Positions 18,800 through 28,297 of a stretch of 64,000 nucleotides of DNA are shown piece by piece. The notes below the pieces were generated by a model that was given only the letters and a program-made list of their open reading frames with translations, ran no database searches and was not told where the DNA came from. The translations under genes and the position numbers were made by a program. Each line of letters opens with the position of its first letter. Within the stretch, counting starts at the first letter, position 1. Location of the stretch: positions 56,561 to 120,560 of the forward strand of contig JAHCAI010000013.1 of the NCBI GenBank assembly GCA_019634975.1, in the 5' to 3' direction. The DNA comes from Burkholderiales bacterium. GTDB taxonomy: Bacteria; Pseudomonadota; Gammaproteobacteria; Burkholderiales; SG8-41.

Positions 18800-19234
18800 A
18801 TGAAAGTCGAACGCTCGGCCCTGGTTGGATACACTGCGCGGGAGATGTTCGCCCTTGTGGAGGATATCGAGCGCTATCCCGAATTTCTTCCCTGGTGCAG
18901 CGGCACGACGGTATCTCTGCGTACCCCCGAAAAAACCAATGCATCAATACAGGTCAATTACCGGGGCGTACGGCAAAGCTTCTCCACCGAAAACCTGAAG
19001 CAGGCCCCGGAAAAGATGACCATGAAACTTGTCGAGGGGCCTTTTCGGATTCTCGATGGGGAATGGCGTTTCACGCCCTTGACGGATTCGGCCTGCCGGA
19101 TCGACTTCAGCCTTCATTACGAGTTTTCCAGCCGATTGCTGGAGAGGATTGCGGGGCCGGTCTTTGGCCACATTGCAGGAACGATGATGGAAGCTTTCCT
19201 GAAGCGGGCCGAGCAGTTGCATGGGAAGCGCTGA
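18800..19234 (+). CDS. ratA: RatA/COQ10-type START-domain protein
   Basis: A 144-residue polyketide-cyclase/START-like protein. Seen: RSALVGYTAREMFALVEDIE and YPEFLPWCSGTTV at the N-terminus and HYEFSSRLLERIAGPVFGHI near the C-terminus. E. coli RatA was reported as a 70S-association inhibitor, while the mitochondrial relative Coq10 binds ubiquinone; either activity is possible here. Its last codons overlap the start of rnfH by 14 nt, so the two are co-expressed, as in many proteobacteria. Confidence 0.92.
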   Translation: MKVERSALVGYTAREMFALVEDIERYPEFLPWCSGTTVSLRTPEKTNASIQVNYRGVRQSFSTENLKQAPEKMTMKLVEGPFRILDGEWRFTPLTDSACRIDFSLHYEFSSRLLERIAGPVFGHIAGTMMEAFLKRAEQLHGKR

Positions 19235-19511
19235 ATCGCCGCTGAAGGCCACCGTCATTTGCGCGTTGCCGGAACGCCAGATCGAAAGGTGCCTGGAATT
19301 GCCGCGCGGGGCGACCGTGGCGGTCGCTCTGCGATGCAGCGGGCTGCAGCAGGAGTTTCCGGACATGGATTTTGACTCGGCCGCAGTCGGGATATTCGGT
19401 AAGCTGGCAGACCGCAGCACGGTGCTCCAGCAGGGTGACCGGGTGGAGGTCTACAGGCCGCTTCGCGCAGATCCCAAAGAATCGAGGCGCAAGCGCAGTG
19501 CCCGGCGCTGA
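19221..19511 (+). CDS. rnfH: RnfH family ubiquitin-fold protein
   Basis: A 96-residue beta-grasp (ubiquitin-like) protein of the RnfH/UPF0125 family. The signature runs from ICALPERQIERCLELPRGAT through VGIFGKLADRSTVLQQGDRV to EVYRPLRADPKESRRKRSA. Function is not established; the persistent pairing with RatA led to the proposal of a toxin-antitoxin-like relationship, which this sequence does not test. It ends 13 bp from a convergent gene. Confidence 0.9.
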   Translation: MGSAESPLKATVICALPERQIERCLELPRGATVAVALRCSGLQQEFPDMDFDSAAVGIFGKLADRSTVLQQGDRVEVYRPLRADPKESRRKRSARR

Positions 19512-19524
19512 GCGCCCGGCCCGG

Positions 19525-19971
19525 TCATTTGCAGTTGGTGTCGACGGCGCGCTGCGCCCTCGCGGTTTCGGCCTCGCGTTCGCTGTCTTCAAGAAAAACA
19601 CGCTCTCCCGTCTTGGGATCGAGTTTGCCGATACGGTTACCGGATTGCAGGCTCCGCAGGTAGGATTGGGCGGCCTCACAGTTCTGCCGCCGGTCAATGT
19701 CTTCCTGTTTTTTTTCCTCCGCCTTTTTTGCCGCTTCCTGCTGCTCGGTCTGCCGTTTGCGGAAGTCGGCGTCCCGTTCCGTCAGCGACTTTTGCGGGCT
19801 GGAGGGTGCTGCGGAAGGGGCATTGCGGATGCCGGTGTTCTCGGCCTTGGTGCCCGGCGGACAGGTGCTTGCGAACTCGACGCGGCCGCCAGGCCCTATG
19901 CATTTCATGATCTGTGCATGAGTGGCGGCCGGGAGCGCGTACAGGGCGATGGCGACAAGGGCAATTCTCAT
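19525..19971 (-). CDS. secreted DUF4124-domain protein
   Basis: A 148-residue predicted periplasmic protein. A signal peptide (MRIALVAIALYALPAATHAQ, likely cleavage after THA) is followed by a DUF4124-like strand pair (IMKCIGPGGRVEFASTCPPG with two cysteines that could pair), then a Glu/Lys/Gln-rich helical region (about 65-110) with coiled-coil character. No function is known for the family. The 34 codons open upstream of this ATG lack family similarity. Its position between rnfH and guaB is usual for betaproteobacteria. Confidence 0.8.
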   Translation of the reverse strand: MRIALVAIALYALPAATHAQIMKCIGPGGRVEFASTCPPGTKAENTGIRNAPSAAPSSPQKSLTERDADFRKRQTEQQEAAKKAEEKKQEDIDRRQNCEAAQSYLRSLQSGNRIGKLDPKTGERVFLEDSEREAETARAQRAVDTNCK

Positions 19972-20093
19972 GGAGCACCTGCGGAGTTGGTGAGCCAGGC
20001 GGCCTGGCGACGGGTGGCGCGCCGGGACGGCGCAATTGCCGGGAAAAATAGCCAGTTTGCAGCTTCCAGTCAATGGAACTGCGCCACATTCAG

Positions 20094-20122
20094 TTTACCG
20101 TTCACGCACCAGCCCCTATAAT
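20094..20122 (+). promoter_or_regulatory. guaB promoter
   Basis: TTTACC (20094-20099), a 17-bp spacer and consensus TATAAT (20117-20122). A start near 20129 gives a leader of about 18 nt that still contains GAAGGA as ribosome-binding site. Confidence 0.8.
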
Positions 20123-20146
20123 CCGCGCTTTGCGAAGGATGCATCC

Positions 20147-21613
20147 ATGCGCGTGGTGCAGAAAGCCCTGACTTTCGACGATGTGCTGCTTGTTCCGGCA
20201 CACTCATCGATCCTGCCGCGTGAAGTCAGTCTCAAAACCAGGATCACCCGCGGCATTGCACTGAACATTCCCCTGGTGTCGGCAGCCATGGACACCGTGA
20301 CCGAGTCCCGGCTTGCGATAGCCATCGCGCAGGAGGGCGGGATCGGCATCGTCCACAAGAACATGACGCCCAAGGCGCAGGCCGCCGAGGTCACCAAGGT
20401 CAAGCGCTTCGAAAGCGGCATCGTCAAGGATCCGATAACGATCACGCAGGACATGACGGTGCGTGATGTCCTGGCCCTCACGCAGCAGTACCGCATATCC
20501 GGTCTGCCGGTTGTGGCGGCCGACGGCAAGGTTGTGGGCATCGTCACCAATCGCGATTTGCGCTTCGAGCGCAAGCTCAATCAGCCGGTCAAGAACATCA
20601 TGACCCCCCGGGAGAAGCTGATTACGGTACGCGAAGGGGCGAGCCGGGAGGAGGCGCGTGCCTTGATGCACAAGCATCGCCTCGAGCGCGTGCTGGTTGT
20701 CAACAAGAATTTCGAGCTGCGGGGGCTGGTCACGGTAAAGGACATCCTCAAATCTTCCGAACACCCCAATGCGTGCAAGGACAAGCTGGGTCGCCTGCGG
20801 GTCGGGGCCGCTGTGGGGGTGGGTGAAGGAACGGAAGAACGCGCCGAGGCGCTGGTCGAGGCAGGAGTCGACGTGATAATCGTCGATACCGCCCATGGGC
20901 ACTCGGAAGGCGTTCTCAAGCGGGTGAGGTGGCTGAAGCGGACCTATCCGAAGCTCCAGGTGATTGGCGGGAACATTGCGACTGCCGCAGCCGCAAAGGC
21001 GCTGGCTGACCATGGCGCCGATGGCGTCAAGGTCGGCATCGGACCGGGGTCGATATGCACGACCCGCATCGTCGCCGGCATCGGCGTACCCCAGATAACC
21101 GCGGTTGCCAACGTTGCCAAGGCACTGCAGAGAACCGATGTGCCGCTGATTGCCGATGGCGGTATCCGCTATTCCGGCGATATCGCCAAGGCCATTGCCG
21201 CCGGCGCGCATTCGGTCATGGTCGGGAGCCTGTTTGCCGGCACCGAGGAGTCGCCGGGAGAGATCGAGCTGTTCCAGGGGCGCTCCTACAAGTCCTACCG
21301 CGGCATGGGCTCGCTCGGTGCGATGCAGCAGGGCTCCGCCGACCGCTATTTCCAGGAACACGACGAACTGGACACCGAAAAACTCGTGCCGGAAGGCGTG
21401 GAGGGTCGCGTGCCCTACAAGGGCGGAGTGGCGCCGCTGATCCACCAGCTGATGGGCGGCCTGCGGGCCAGCATGGGCTACATGGGCTGCGGCAGCATCG
21501 ATGCGGTCCGGCGCGAAGCGGAGTTCGTCGAGATCACCACCGCCGGTGTCCGCGAATCGCATGTGCACGATGTGCAGATCGTCAAGGAAGCGCCGAATTA
21601 CCGCGTTGAATGA
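20147..21613 (+). CDS. guaB: IMP dehydrogenase
   Basis: A 488-residue enzyme that oxidises IMP to XMP with NAD, the first committed step of GTP synthesis. A TIM barrel is interrupted by two CBS domains (about 93-205, the second with LVTVKDI). The catalytic cysteine lies in GPGSICTTR (about residue 304), and the mobile flap carries the conserved [14 protein letters not shown]. The start giving [20 protein letters not shown] is fixed by the family and the GAAGGA site; the longer open frame upstream crosses the promoter. The stop overlaps an ATG in the guaA frame (ATGA). Confidence 0.97.
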   Translation: MRVVQKALTFDDVLLVPAHSSILPREVSLKTRITRGIALNIPLVSAAMDTVTESRLAIAIAQEGGIGIVHKNMTPKAQAAEVTKVKRFESGIVKDPITITQDMTVRDVLALTQQYRISGLPVVAADGKVVGIVTNRDLRFERKLNQPVKNIMTPREKLITVREGASREEARALMHKHRLERVLVVNKNFELRGLVTVKDILKSSEHPNACKDKLGRLRVGAAVGVGEGTEERAEALVEAGVDVIIVDTAHGHSEGVLKRVRWLKRTYPKLQVIGGNIATAAAAKALADHGADGVKVGIGPGSICTTRIVAGIGVPQITAVANVAKALQRTDVPLIADGGIRYSGDIAKAIAAGAHSVMVGSLFAGTEESPGEIELFQGRSYKSYRGMGSLGAMQQGSADRYFQEHDELDTEKLVPEGVEGRVPYKGGVAPLIHQLMGGLRASMGYMGCGSIDAVRREAEFVEITTAGVRESHVHDVQIVKEAPNYRVE

Positions 21614-21669
21614 CCTGCTGCCGGCTCCAGACTGCCGGCACCCGAAAACCTGCCGCAACGGTGCAGTCC

Positions 21670-23235
21670 GTGCTCCACGAGAAAATACTGATCCTTGATT
21701 TTGGTTCGCAGTACACGCAGCTGATTGCCAGGCGCGTGCGCGAGCTGCGCGTCTATTGCGAATTGCATCCCTGTGATGTCTCGCCGGAGTTCATCCGCTC
21801 GTTCAATCCGGCCGGCATCATCCTTTCCGGAGGGCCGGCGTCCGTTTGGGAGGAAAGCACGCCGCGCGCACCTTCACTCGTCTACGAACTGGGCGTGCCG
21901 GTGCTGGGCATCTGCTACGGCATGCAGACGATGGCCGAACAGCTTGGCGGGAAGGTTGAAATGGGCCGGGTTCGCGAATTCGGCTATGCGGAGGTGCGCG
22001 CTCGCGGCCACACGGCGCTGCTGAGGGACATCCAGGACCGCGTCACGCCGGACGGTCACGGCATGCTCGACGTGTGGATGAGCCACGGTGACAAGGTCAT
22101 CGAAATGCCGCCCGGTTTCAAGCTGATGGCGAGCAACGCGACCTGCCCGATTGCCGGCATGGCCGATGAGGCACGCAGGTTCTATGCGGTGCAGTTTCAT
22201 CCCGAGGTTACGCACACGCTTCAGGGCAAGGCCCTGCTTGAGCGCTTTGTCCTCGGCATATGCGGGCTCAAAGGCGACTGGAGCATGCCCAACTATGTCG
22301 AGGAGGCGATTGCACGCGTTCGCGGCGATGTCGGCGACGAGGAGGTAGTGCTCGGCCTGTCCGGCGGCGTCGACTCCTCGGTTGCGGCGGCGCTGATCCA
22401 CCGCGCGATCGGAAGGCAGCTGACCTGTGTCTTCGTTGACAACGGCCTGCTGCGGCTGAATGAAGCGCAGCAGGTGATGGAAACCTTTGCGCGCAACCTC
22501 GGCGTGAAAGTGATCCACGTCGATGCCCGCGCGCAGTTCATGGGGCACCTGGCCGGCGTCACCGATCCCGAGCAGAAACGCAAGATCATCGGCCGCGAGT
22601 TCGTAGAGGTATTCCAGGCCGAGTCGGTAAAGCTGCCCAAGGTCAAATGGCTGGCCCAGGGCACGATCTATCCCGATGTCATCGAGTCTGCCGGCGCCAA
22701 GACCAAGAAAGCGCATACCATCAAATCGCATCACAATGTCGGCGGGCTGCCGGAGACCCTGCACCTGAAACTGCTCGAGCCGCTGCGCGAACTGTTCAAG
22801 GACGAAGTGCGCGAGCTGGGCCTGGCACTGGGCCTGCCGCACGACATGGTGTTCCGCCATCCCTTTCCCGGACCCGGCCTCGGCGTGCGCATCCTCGGCG
22901 AAGTCAAGGCGGCATATGCGGACATGCTGCGCGAGGCCGATGCGATTTTCATCGAGGAGCTTCGGTCGGCCGGCTGGTACGACAAGACGGCACAGGCTTT
23001 CGCGGTCTTCCTGCCGGTCAAATCGGTGGGGGTCATGGGGGATGGACGCACCTATGAATATGTCGTCGCGCTGCGTGCGGTGCAGACCACGGATTTCATG
23101 ACGGCGCACTGGGCGGAGCTGCCGTACAGCCTGCTGGCGAAAGTGTCCAGCCGCATCATCAACGAGGTGCGCGGCATCAATCGCGTGGTCTACGATATTT
23201 CAGGCAAGCCGCCGGCAACGATTGAGTGGGAGTAA
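21670..23235 (+). CDS. guaA: GMP synthase (glutamine-hydrolysing)
   Basis: About 521 residues: converts XMP to GMP using ATP and glutamine. The N-terminal class I amidotransferase has the nucleophile elbow LGICYGMQ and His/Glu in FHPEVTH; the ATP-pyrophosphatase domain has [14 protein letters not shown]; the C-terminal dimerisation domain ends PPATIEWE. The start is uncertain. The GTG giving (M)[13 protein letters not shown] matches relatives best, but an in-frame ATG at 21610 overlaps the guaB stop (ATGA) and would add 20 residues by translational coupling. It forms an operon with guaB. Confidence 0.96.
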   Translation: MLHEKILILDFGSQYTQLIARRVRELRVYCELHPCDVSPEFIRSFNPAGIILSGGPASVWEESTPRAPSLVYELGVPVLGICYGMQTMAEQLGGKVEMGRVREFGYAEVRARGHTALLRDIQDRVTPDGHGMLDVWMSHGDKVIEMPPGFKLMASNATCPIAGMADEARRFYAVQFHPEVTHTLQGKALLERFVLGICGLKGDWSMPNYVEEAIARVRGDVGDEEVVLGLSGGVDSSVAAALIHRAIGRQLTCVFVDNGLLRLNEAQQVMETFARNLGVKVIHVDARAQFMGHLAGVTDPEQKRKIIGREFVEVFQAESVKLPKVKWLAQGTIYPDVIESAGAKTKKAHTIKSHHNVGGLPETLHLKLLEPLRELFKDEVRELGLALGLPHDMVFRHPFPGPGLGVRILGEVKAAYADMLREADAIFIEELRSAGWYDKTAQAFAVFLPVKSVGVMGDGRTYEYVVALRAVQTTDFMTAHWAELPYSLLAKVSSRIINEVRGINRVVYDISGKPPATIEWE

Positions 23236-23324
23236 CGGTCCGAAGCGCGGGGCAGGGGGGGCTGGCTGTGCTGGTTTGCAAGGTCACGGCATGAGCGGTA
23301 TCACCTGATCAGGCCGAATTCGTC

Positions 23325-23681
23325 ATGACCATCACCCTTTACGGCATCAGGAACTGCGACACCATGAAAAAGGCGAGAGCCTGGCTGGACAGCCATCATG
23401 TCGGGTACGCGTTTCACGACTACAAGACCGCGGGTATCGACCATGACCGTCTCCGGCGCTGGTGCGACCTGCTGGGCTGGGAATCGCTGCTCAACCGTTC
23501 GGGAACCACCTTTCGCAAGCTTGCCGAGGCGGACAGGGCAGGTCTCGATGCCGGCAAGGCGATCGGACTGATGCTCGCACAGCCCTCGCTGATCAGGCGC
23601 CCGGTGCTTGAATCCGGAAAAGGGCTGCTGGTCGGATTCAGGCCCGAACGTTACGCTGAACTGCTCGACACGCCGCGTTGA
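23325..23681 (+). CDS. ArsC/Spx-like (YffB family) protein
   Basis: A 118-residue thioredoxin-fold protein of the ArsC family. ITLYGIRNCDTMKKARAWLD has the single N-terminal cysteine of the family (about residue 10) but no CxxC, and LLVGFRPERYAELL closes the fold. The YffB subgroup binds glutathione weakly and has no proven arsenate reductase activity, and no other ars gene is nearby, so arsenate reduction is not assigned. It sits 3 bp before tadA and probably shares its transcript. Confidence 0.82.
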   Translation: MTITLYGIRNCDTMKKARAWLDSHHVGYAFHDYKTAGIDHDRLRRWCDLLGWESLLNRSGTTFRKLAEADRAGLDAGKAIGLMLAQPSLIRRPVLESGKGLLVGFRPERYAELLDTPR

Positions 23682-24619
<938 letters not shown>

Positions 24620-24688
24620 TAATCAAGCGCTTGCTGTTTGCTGCCAGCGTTACAATGCGTCGCATCATGGTTCATTCGCGAATTTAAT

Positions 24689-24712
24689 TGCTGCGCACAA
24701 TGCTGCGCACAA
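24689..24712 (+). repeat. tandem 12-bp direct repeat upstream of the SDR gene
   Basis: Two perfect adjacent copies of TGCTGCGCACAA. Related TTGTGCA sequences in inverted orientation occur at 24754 and 24781, the first covering the -35 of the candidate promoter. The cluster looks like an operator array. Confidence 0.6.
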
Positions 24713-24753
24713 AACCAATTAAATCAGATAGTTACAAGATTTTATCGCGCCAA

Positions 24754-24782
24754 TTGTGCATTGCGCCAGAATGGGATAGATT
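24754..24782 (+). promoter_or_regulatory. candidate promoter of the SDR gene
   Basis: TTGTGC (24754-24759), 17-bp spacer, TAGATT (24777-24782). It would start transcription near 24789 with a leader of about 43 nt containing AAAGGCGAG before the ATG. Confidence 0.5.
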
Positions 24783-24831
24783 GTGCACCGCAAACTAACC
24801 ATTTTCAGCGGTCAAATTCCAAAGGCGAGAC

Positions 24832-25572
24832 ATGCGACTCAAGGATAAAGTCACCATCATCACCGGCGCCGGGCGCGGCATCGGCCAGGCCACAGCCCTC
24901 AAATTTGCCCGAGAAGGGGCAAAAGTGATGGTCTGTGACATCAACCAGGAGTGGATTGATGACACTGTGGCGCAGTGCCGTGCTGCGGGTGGCGAAGCCA
25001 TCGGCCATCTCGCCGATGTCCGGGACATCAAATCGCTGGAGGCGATGGTGAAGGCGACCGTGGATCGGTGGGGTCGCGTCGATTGCCTGGTCAACAATGC
25101 CGGCATCGTGGCCGATGCCCAGCTGAAGAACATGACCGAGGAGCAGTTCGACCGTGTCATCGACATCAACCTGAAAGGGGTCTACAACTGCACCAAGGCC
25201 GTTGTCGACAAGATGCTCGAGCAGAAATCCGGCGTCATCCTCAATTCGTCGTCGATCGTCGGTCTTTACGGGAATTTCGGACAGTCGAATTACGCTGCCG
25301 CCAAGTTCGGCGTCATTGGCATGGCCAAGACCTGGGCGCGCGAACTGGGACGCAAGGGAATACGCTCCAATGCGGTCTGTCCGGGCTTTGTTTCAACCCC
25401 GATCATCAGCACGGTCCCCGAAAAGGTCATTCATGCACTGGAGGAGCGCGTGCCGATGGGGCGCCTGGGCAAGCCGGAAGAAATCGCCAACACTTTTGCC
25501 TTCCTGGCTTCGGATGAGGCGAGCTACATCAATGGCGCCGTCATCGAAGTCAGCGGCGGCCTGACCATCTAA
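24832..25572 (+). CDS. SDR-family oxidoreductase (FabG-like 3-oxoacyl reductase)
   Basis: A 246-residue classical short-chain dehydrogenase. The cofactor motif is TGAGRGIG (about 11-18), NNAG is intact (about 89-92), and the catalytic Ser/Tyr/Lys set is in SSIVG and YAAAK (Tyr about 155). The acidic residue after the second strand (VMVCDIN) argues for NAD(H) rather than NADP(H) use. It resembles FabG/PhaB proteins that reduce 3-oxoacyl thioesters, but a dedicated fabG lies at 49.7 kb, so this one may serve another substrate such as 3-hydroxyacyl-CoA. It is a single gene behind its own promoter and repeat cluster, convergent with mtnA. Confidence 0.85.
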   Translation: MRLKDKVTIITGAGRGIGQATALKFAREGAKVMVCDINQEWIDDTVAQCRAAGGEAIGHLADVRDIKSLEAMVKATVDRWGRVDCLVNNAGIVADAQLKNMTEEQFDRVIDINLKGVYNCTKAVVDKMLEQKSGVILNSSSIVGLYGNFGQSNYAAAKFGVIGMAKTWARELGRKGIRSNAVCPGFVSTPIISTVPEKVIHALEERVPMGRLGKPEEIANTFAFLASDEASYINGAVIEVSGGLTI

Positions 25573-25593
25573 GCCGCTCCCCGCTGCAGCCGT

Positions 25594-26640
25594 TTACCGG
25601 CCTCCGAACAGTTCGCGGATGCCGGCCCGGGAGGGGCGGTGCAGCACGCCGCGTTCGGTGATCAGCGCGGTAACGAGATCTGCGGGCGTCACGTCGAATA
25701 CCGGGTTGGCGATGTTTACCCCGGGTGGCGCCCAGCGCAGGTTGCCGTAGCCCGCCACTTCAGCGGCATCCCTTTCCTCGATCGGTATCGCGGTGCCATC
25801 GGCAGTGGCAATGTCGATCGTCGACAGGGGGCAGGCCACGTAAAAGGGAATGCCGTGGCGCCTGGCCAGCACGGCCATCATGTAGGTGCCGATCTTGTTG
25901 GCAACGTCGCCATTCGCGGCGACACGGTCCGCACCGACAATGACGGCATCGATCTGCTGCGTTCCCATCAGATGCCCTGCCGCGCTGTCTGCGATCAGTG
26001 TCACGGGAATCCCGTCCTGCTGAAGCTCCCAGGCCGTGAGCCGTGCACCTTGCAGGAAGGGCCGCGTCTCATTGGCAATGACCCCGACTTTCTTGCCCGA
26101 GCTGACGGCCGAGCGGATTATGCCCAGCGCCGTGCCATGCCCTGCGGTGGCAAGCGCTCCGGCATTGCAATGCGTCATCACGCGGCAGGCATCGGGCAAA
26201 AGGGCGGCGCCATGCGCGCCCATCGAACGGTTGATGCTGACGTCCTCCTCGGCAATCCGCGCCGCGGTATGGAGCAGCAGGGCGGCGCATCGCCCGGTTT
26301 CGGTGATGTCCGCGCCGGCGAGGCTTGCGCGCATCCGGTCGAGAGCCCACTGCAGATTGACGGCAGTGGGGCGGCTCGCGCCGAGCACCCCGAATGCGCG
26401 ATCCATCCCCGCCGCAAACTGATCCGGCGTGCAATCGCGCAGTCGTTCCGCTTCCACCGCAATACCGTAAGCGGCTGCACAGCCAATCGCCGGCGCGCCC
26501 CTGACCACGAGCTCGCGGATTGCTGCAGCCACGGCGTCAGCGCTGGAAAATCTCGCGTACTCGCAGCGTTCCGGCAGCAGCCTCTGGTCGAGGAGTTCGA
26601 GGCCGTTGTCGATCCAGCGCAGGGTGTGGAAGGCGGACAT
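25594..26640 (-). CDS. mtnA: 5-methylthioribose-1-phosphate isomerase
   Basis: A 348-residue member of the eIF2B-like fold that converts methylthioribose-1-phosphate to methylthioribulose-1-phosphate. Seen: RGAPAIGCAAAYGIAVEAER, HCNAGALATAGHGTALG with the catalytic-type Cys, and VGADRVAANGDVANKIGTY with the conserved Asp. No other gene of the classical methionine salvage pathway (mtnB, C, D, K or P) is in the window; instead a class II aldolase-family gene lies immediately upstream in the same operon, 11 bp away. Confidence 0.93.
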   Translation of the reverse strand: MSAFHTLRWIDNGLELLDQRLLPERCEYARFSSADAVAAAIRELVVRGAPAIGCAAAYGIAVEAERLRDCTPDQFAAGMDRAFGVLGASRPTAVNLQWALDRMRASLAGADITETGRCAALLLHTAARIAEEDVSINRSMGAHGAALLPDACRVMTHCNAGALATAGHGTALGIIRSAVSSGKKVGVIANETRPFLQGARLTAWELQQDGIPVTLIADSAAGHLMGTQQIDAVIVGADRVAANGDVANKIGTYMMAVLARRHGIPFYVACPLSTIDIATADGTAIPIEERDAAEVAGYGNLRWAPPGVNIANPVFDVTPADLVTALITERGVLHRPSRAGIRELFGGR

Positions 26641-26651
26641 GGAGGCTTTGC

Positions 26652-27839
26652 CTAGGGTTTGCCGGCCAGGCGGCTGATCTGCTCCAATACGCGGCGTTCG
26701 AAGCCCCCGTAAGCAAGTTCGGCGCGCGCGATGTCCTGTTCCGACGCGGAACGGTAATCACCGTGGCTGCCGGCCCGGGTGATGATGTCGATGTCATGCA
26801 GATAGATTTCGGCGGCCACGCCGGCGTAATGTTCATTGACGCCCAGGCTGCAAAGTCCGAACCGGGGATCAAGGACTATCCGCGGAGCGGCGTCGATGCG
26901 GCCTGCAGCCGCGGTACCCAGGGTGCGATCGAGGTAGGCCTGGTATCTATCGGCAAAACCGGAGACATCGCCGTCTATCAGCGGCACGCGCTTGGTGAAT
27001 ATGGCGTGCTGCGGTGTCGGCGGTCCTTGCTGCGAAATCAATGCGAGATCGGGGCGTCGCGCAAAGGCCAGTGTTTCAGGTGTGCTGACCACTTTCATGG
27101 CGAGTGGAAAGCCCGCGACAGCCGATGCGGCGGCACAGACCGCGGATGCGGCAGCAAGGTCGGGGTCGCGCGGTTCCGGCAGCACTTGCTCCTTGGCATG
27201 ATGCCGCAGGTATCGCTCGGCCATGTCGACCAGCCGCAGGAGGTTGTCATGGGATGCACGCGCGGTGTCGCCAAAAGCGATCACGCCGTGGAATGCCAGG
27301 ATCAGGCCGATGGTCTTGTCGGTCGCGCTTCGCTCGAACACCGCCTTGCAGGCACGCGCCAGGGCGGCGCCGGAGTGACGGTAGGGCACCAGGGGGGCGC
27401 TTTCGCCGAAGGCTGCCATGCAGGCCGCTTCTCCCTGGGCGACATTGGCGACGGCGAGCACGGCATCGGCATGGGCATGTTCGACAAAGGCATGGGGCAG
27501 CACGGCATGGAGCAGTGTTTCAACCGAGGGTTTGGCTGCTCCGGGCATCCTCTTGCAGTCATCAACGCGACGCATCAATTCCCCGTCCGCCAGGCCATCC
27601 TCCGCAAGGAGCGCACGCAGGGCTGCGAGGTCCAGCGCGATGAAGTCACCTTCACGCACTTCGGCCAGATTGGCGCCGCTGCCCTTCACATGCAGCGTGC
27701 CATCGAGTTTCAGGGAGGTGTTGCCGCCGCCATGCAGAACCAGCGCCGGGTCGCTGCCGATCAGGCGCGAACTGTAGGCGCGCAGGGCGAGTGCGGAGCC
27801 ACAGCTCCGCGCAGCCGCTTCGTTCCAGGCTGGTTTCAT
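26652..27839 (-). CDS. class II aldolase/adducin-family protein (putative sugar-1-phosphate aldolase)
   Basis: A 395-residue protein resembling the aldolase half of bifunctional aldolase/short-chain-dehydrogenase proteins; the SDR half is absent. Seen: LHGGGNTSLKL and LHVKGSGANLAEV near the N-terminus, the metal-ligand pair FVEHAHADAVLAV, and a third histidine in LAFHGVIAFGD. Zinc-dependent class II aldolases cleave ketose-1-phosphates to dihydroxyacetone phosphate and an aldehyde. Because it is the first gene of an operon with mtnA, the plausible substrate is methylthioribulose-1-phosphate (or 5-deoxyribulose-1-phosphate), which would form a DHAP-shunt type salvage. That assignment is an inference. 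It is divergent from the GNAT gene with only 23 bp between start codons. Confidence 0.82.
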   Translation of the reverse strand: MKPAWNEAAARSCGSALALRAYSSRLIGSDPALVLHGGGNTSLKLDGTLHVKGSGANLAEVREGDFIALDLAALRALLAEDGLADGELMRRVDDCKRMPGAAKPSVETLLHAVLPHAFVEHAHADAVLAVANVAQGEAACMAAFGESAPLVPYRHSGAALARACKAVFERSATDKTIGLILAFHGVIAFGDTARASHDNLLRLVDMAERYLRHHAKEQVLPEPRDPDLAAASAVCAAASAVAGFPLAMKVVSTPETLAFARRPDLALISQQGPPTPQHAIFTKRVPLIDGDVSGFADRYQAYLDRTLGTAAAGRIDAAPRIVLDPRFGLCSLGVNEHYAGVAAEIYLHDIDIITRAGSHGDYRSASEQDIARAELAYGGFERRVLEQISRLAGKP

Positions 27840-27847
27840 GGGTGCTG

Positions 27848-27855
27848 ATTATAAT
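27848..27855. promoter_or_regulatory. palindromic TATAAT shared by divergent genes
   Basis: GATTATAATC reads TATAAT on both strands (minus 27848-27853, plus 27850-27855). Predicted starts are 1-2 nt from the ATGs of the aldolase and GNAT genes. No good -35 is visible on either side, so this is a candidate only. Confidence 0.45.
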
Positions 27856-27862
27856 CGCCGGC

Positions 27863-28297
27863 ATGTCGAAATCCGCACATTTCACGGTGCGCCTGGCCTC
27901 ATGGTCCGCAGACGGTCCGATGCTGCAGGCATTGCGGCGAGCCGTGTTCATTGTCGAGCAGGGCGTTCCCGAGGACATGGAGTGGGACGAGCATGACGCG
28001 CTGTCCCTGCATGCGCTGGCCTTCGATGAACATGGCGCTCCCGTGGGGACCGGCCGCCTGTTGCCGGACGGTCATCTGGGCCGCATGGCCGTGTTGCGCG
28101 AGCGGCGGCGGCAGGGGGCGGGGCGTGCGGTGCTGGAATTCCTGCTTGCACAGGCGCGCAGGCGGGGCATGCACTCGGTTCGCTTGCATGCACAGACCCA
28201 TGCAATGGGTTTCTATGCCCGCCAGGGTTTCATTGCCGAGGGCGGGGAATTCATGGAGGCCGGCATCCCGCACCGACGGATGACGCTCAGCTGGTGA
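27863..28297 (+). CDS. GNAT-family N-acetyltransferase (ElaA-like)
   Basis: A 144-residue GCN5-related acetyltransferase. The acetyl-CoA pyrophosphate loop is RERRRQGAGRAVLEFLL (about 74-90), preceded by DGHLGRMAVL, and the fold closes with GFYARQGFIAEGGEFMEAGI. The N-terminal RRAVFIVEQGVPEDMEWDEHD is typical of the ElaA-like subgroup of unknown substrate. The ATG is chosen because homology begins there; upstream codons run into the divergent aldolase gene. Its 3' end overlaps the convergent NRDE gene by 11 nt. Confidence 0.85.
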   Translation: MSKSAHFTVRLASWSADGPMLQALRRAVFIVEQGVPEDMEWDEHDALSLHALAFDEHGAPVGTGRLLPDGHLGRMAVLRERRRQGAGRAVLEFLLAQARRRGMHSVRLHAQTHAMGFYARQGFIAEGGEFMEAGIPHRRMTLSW

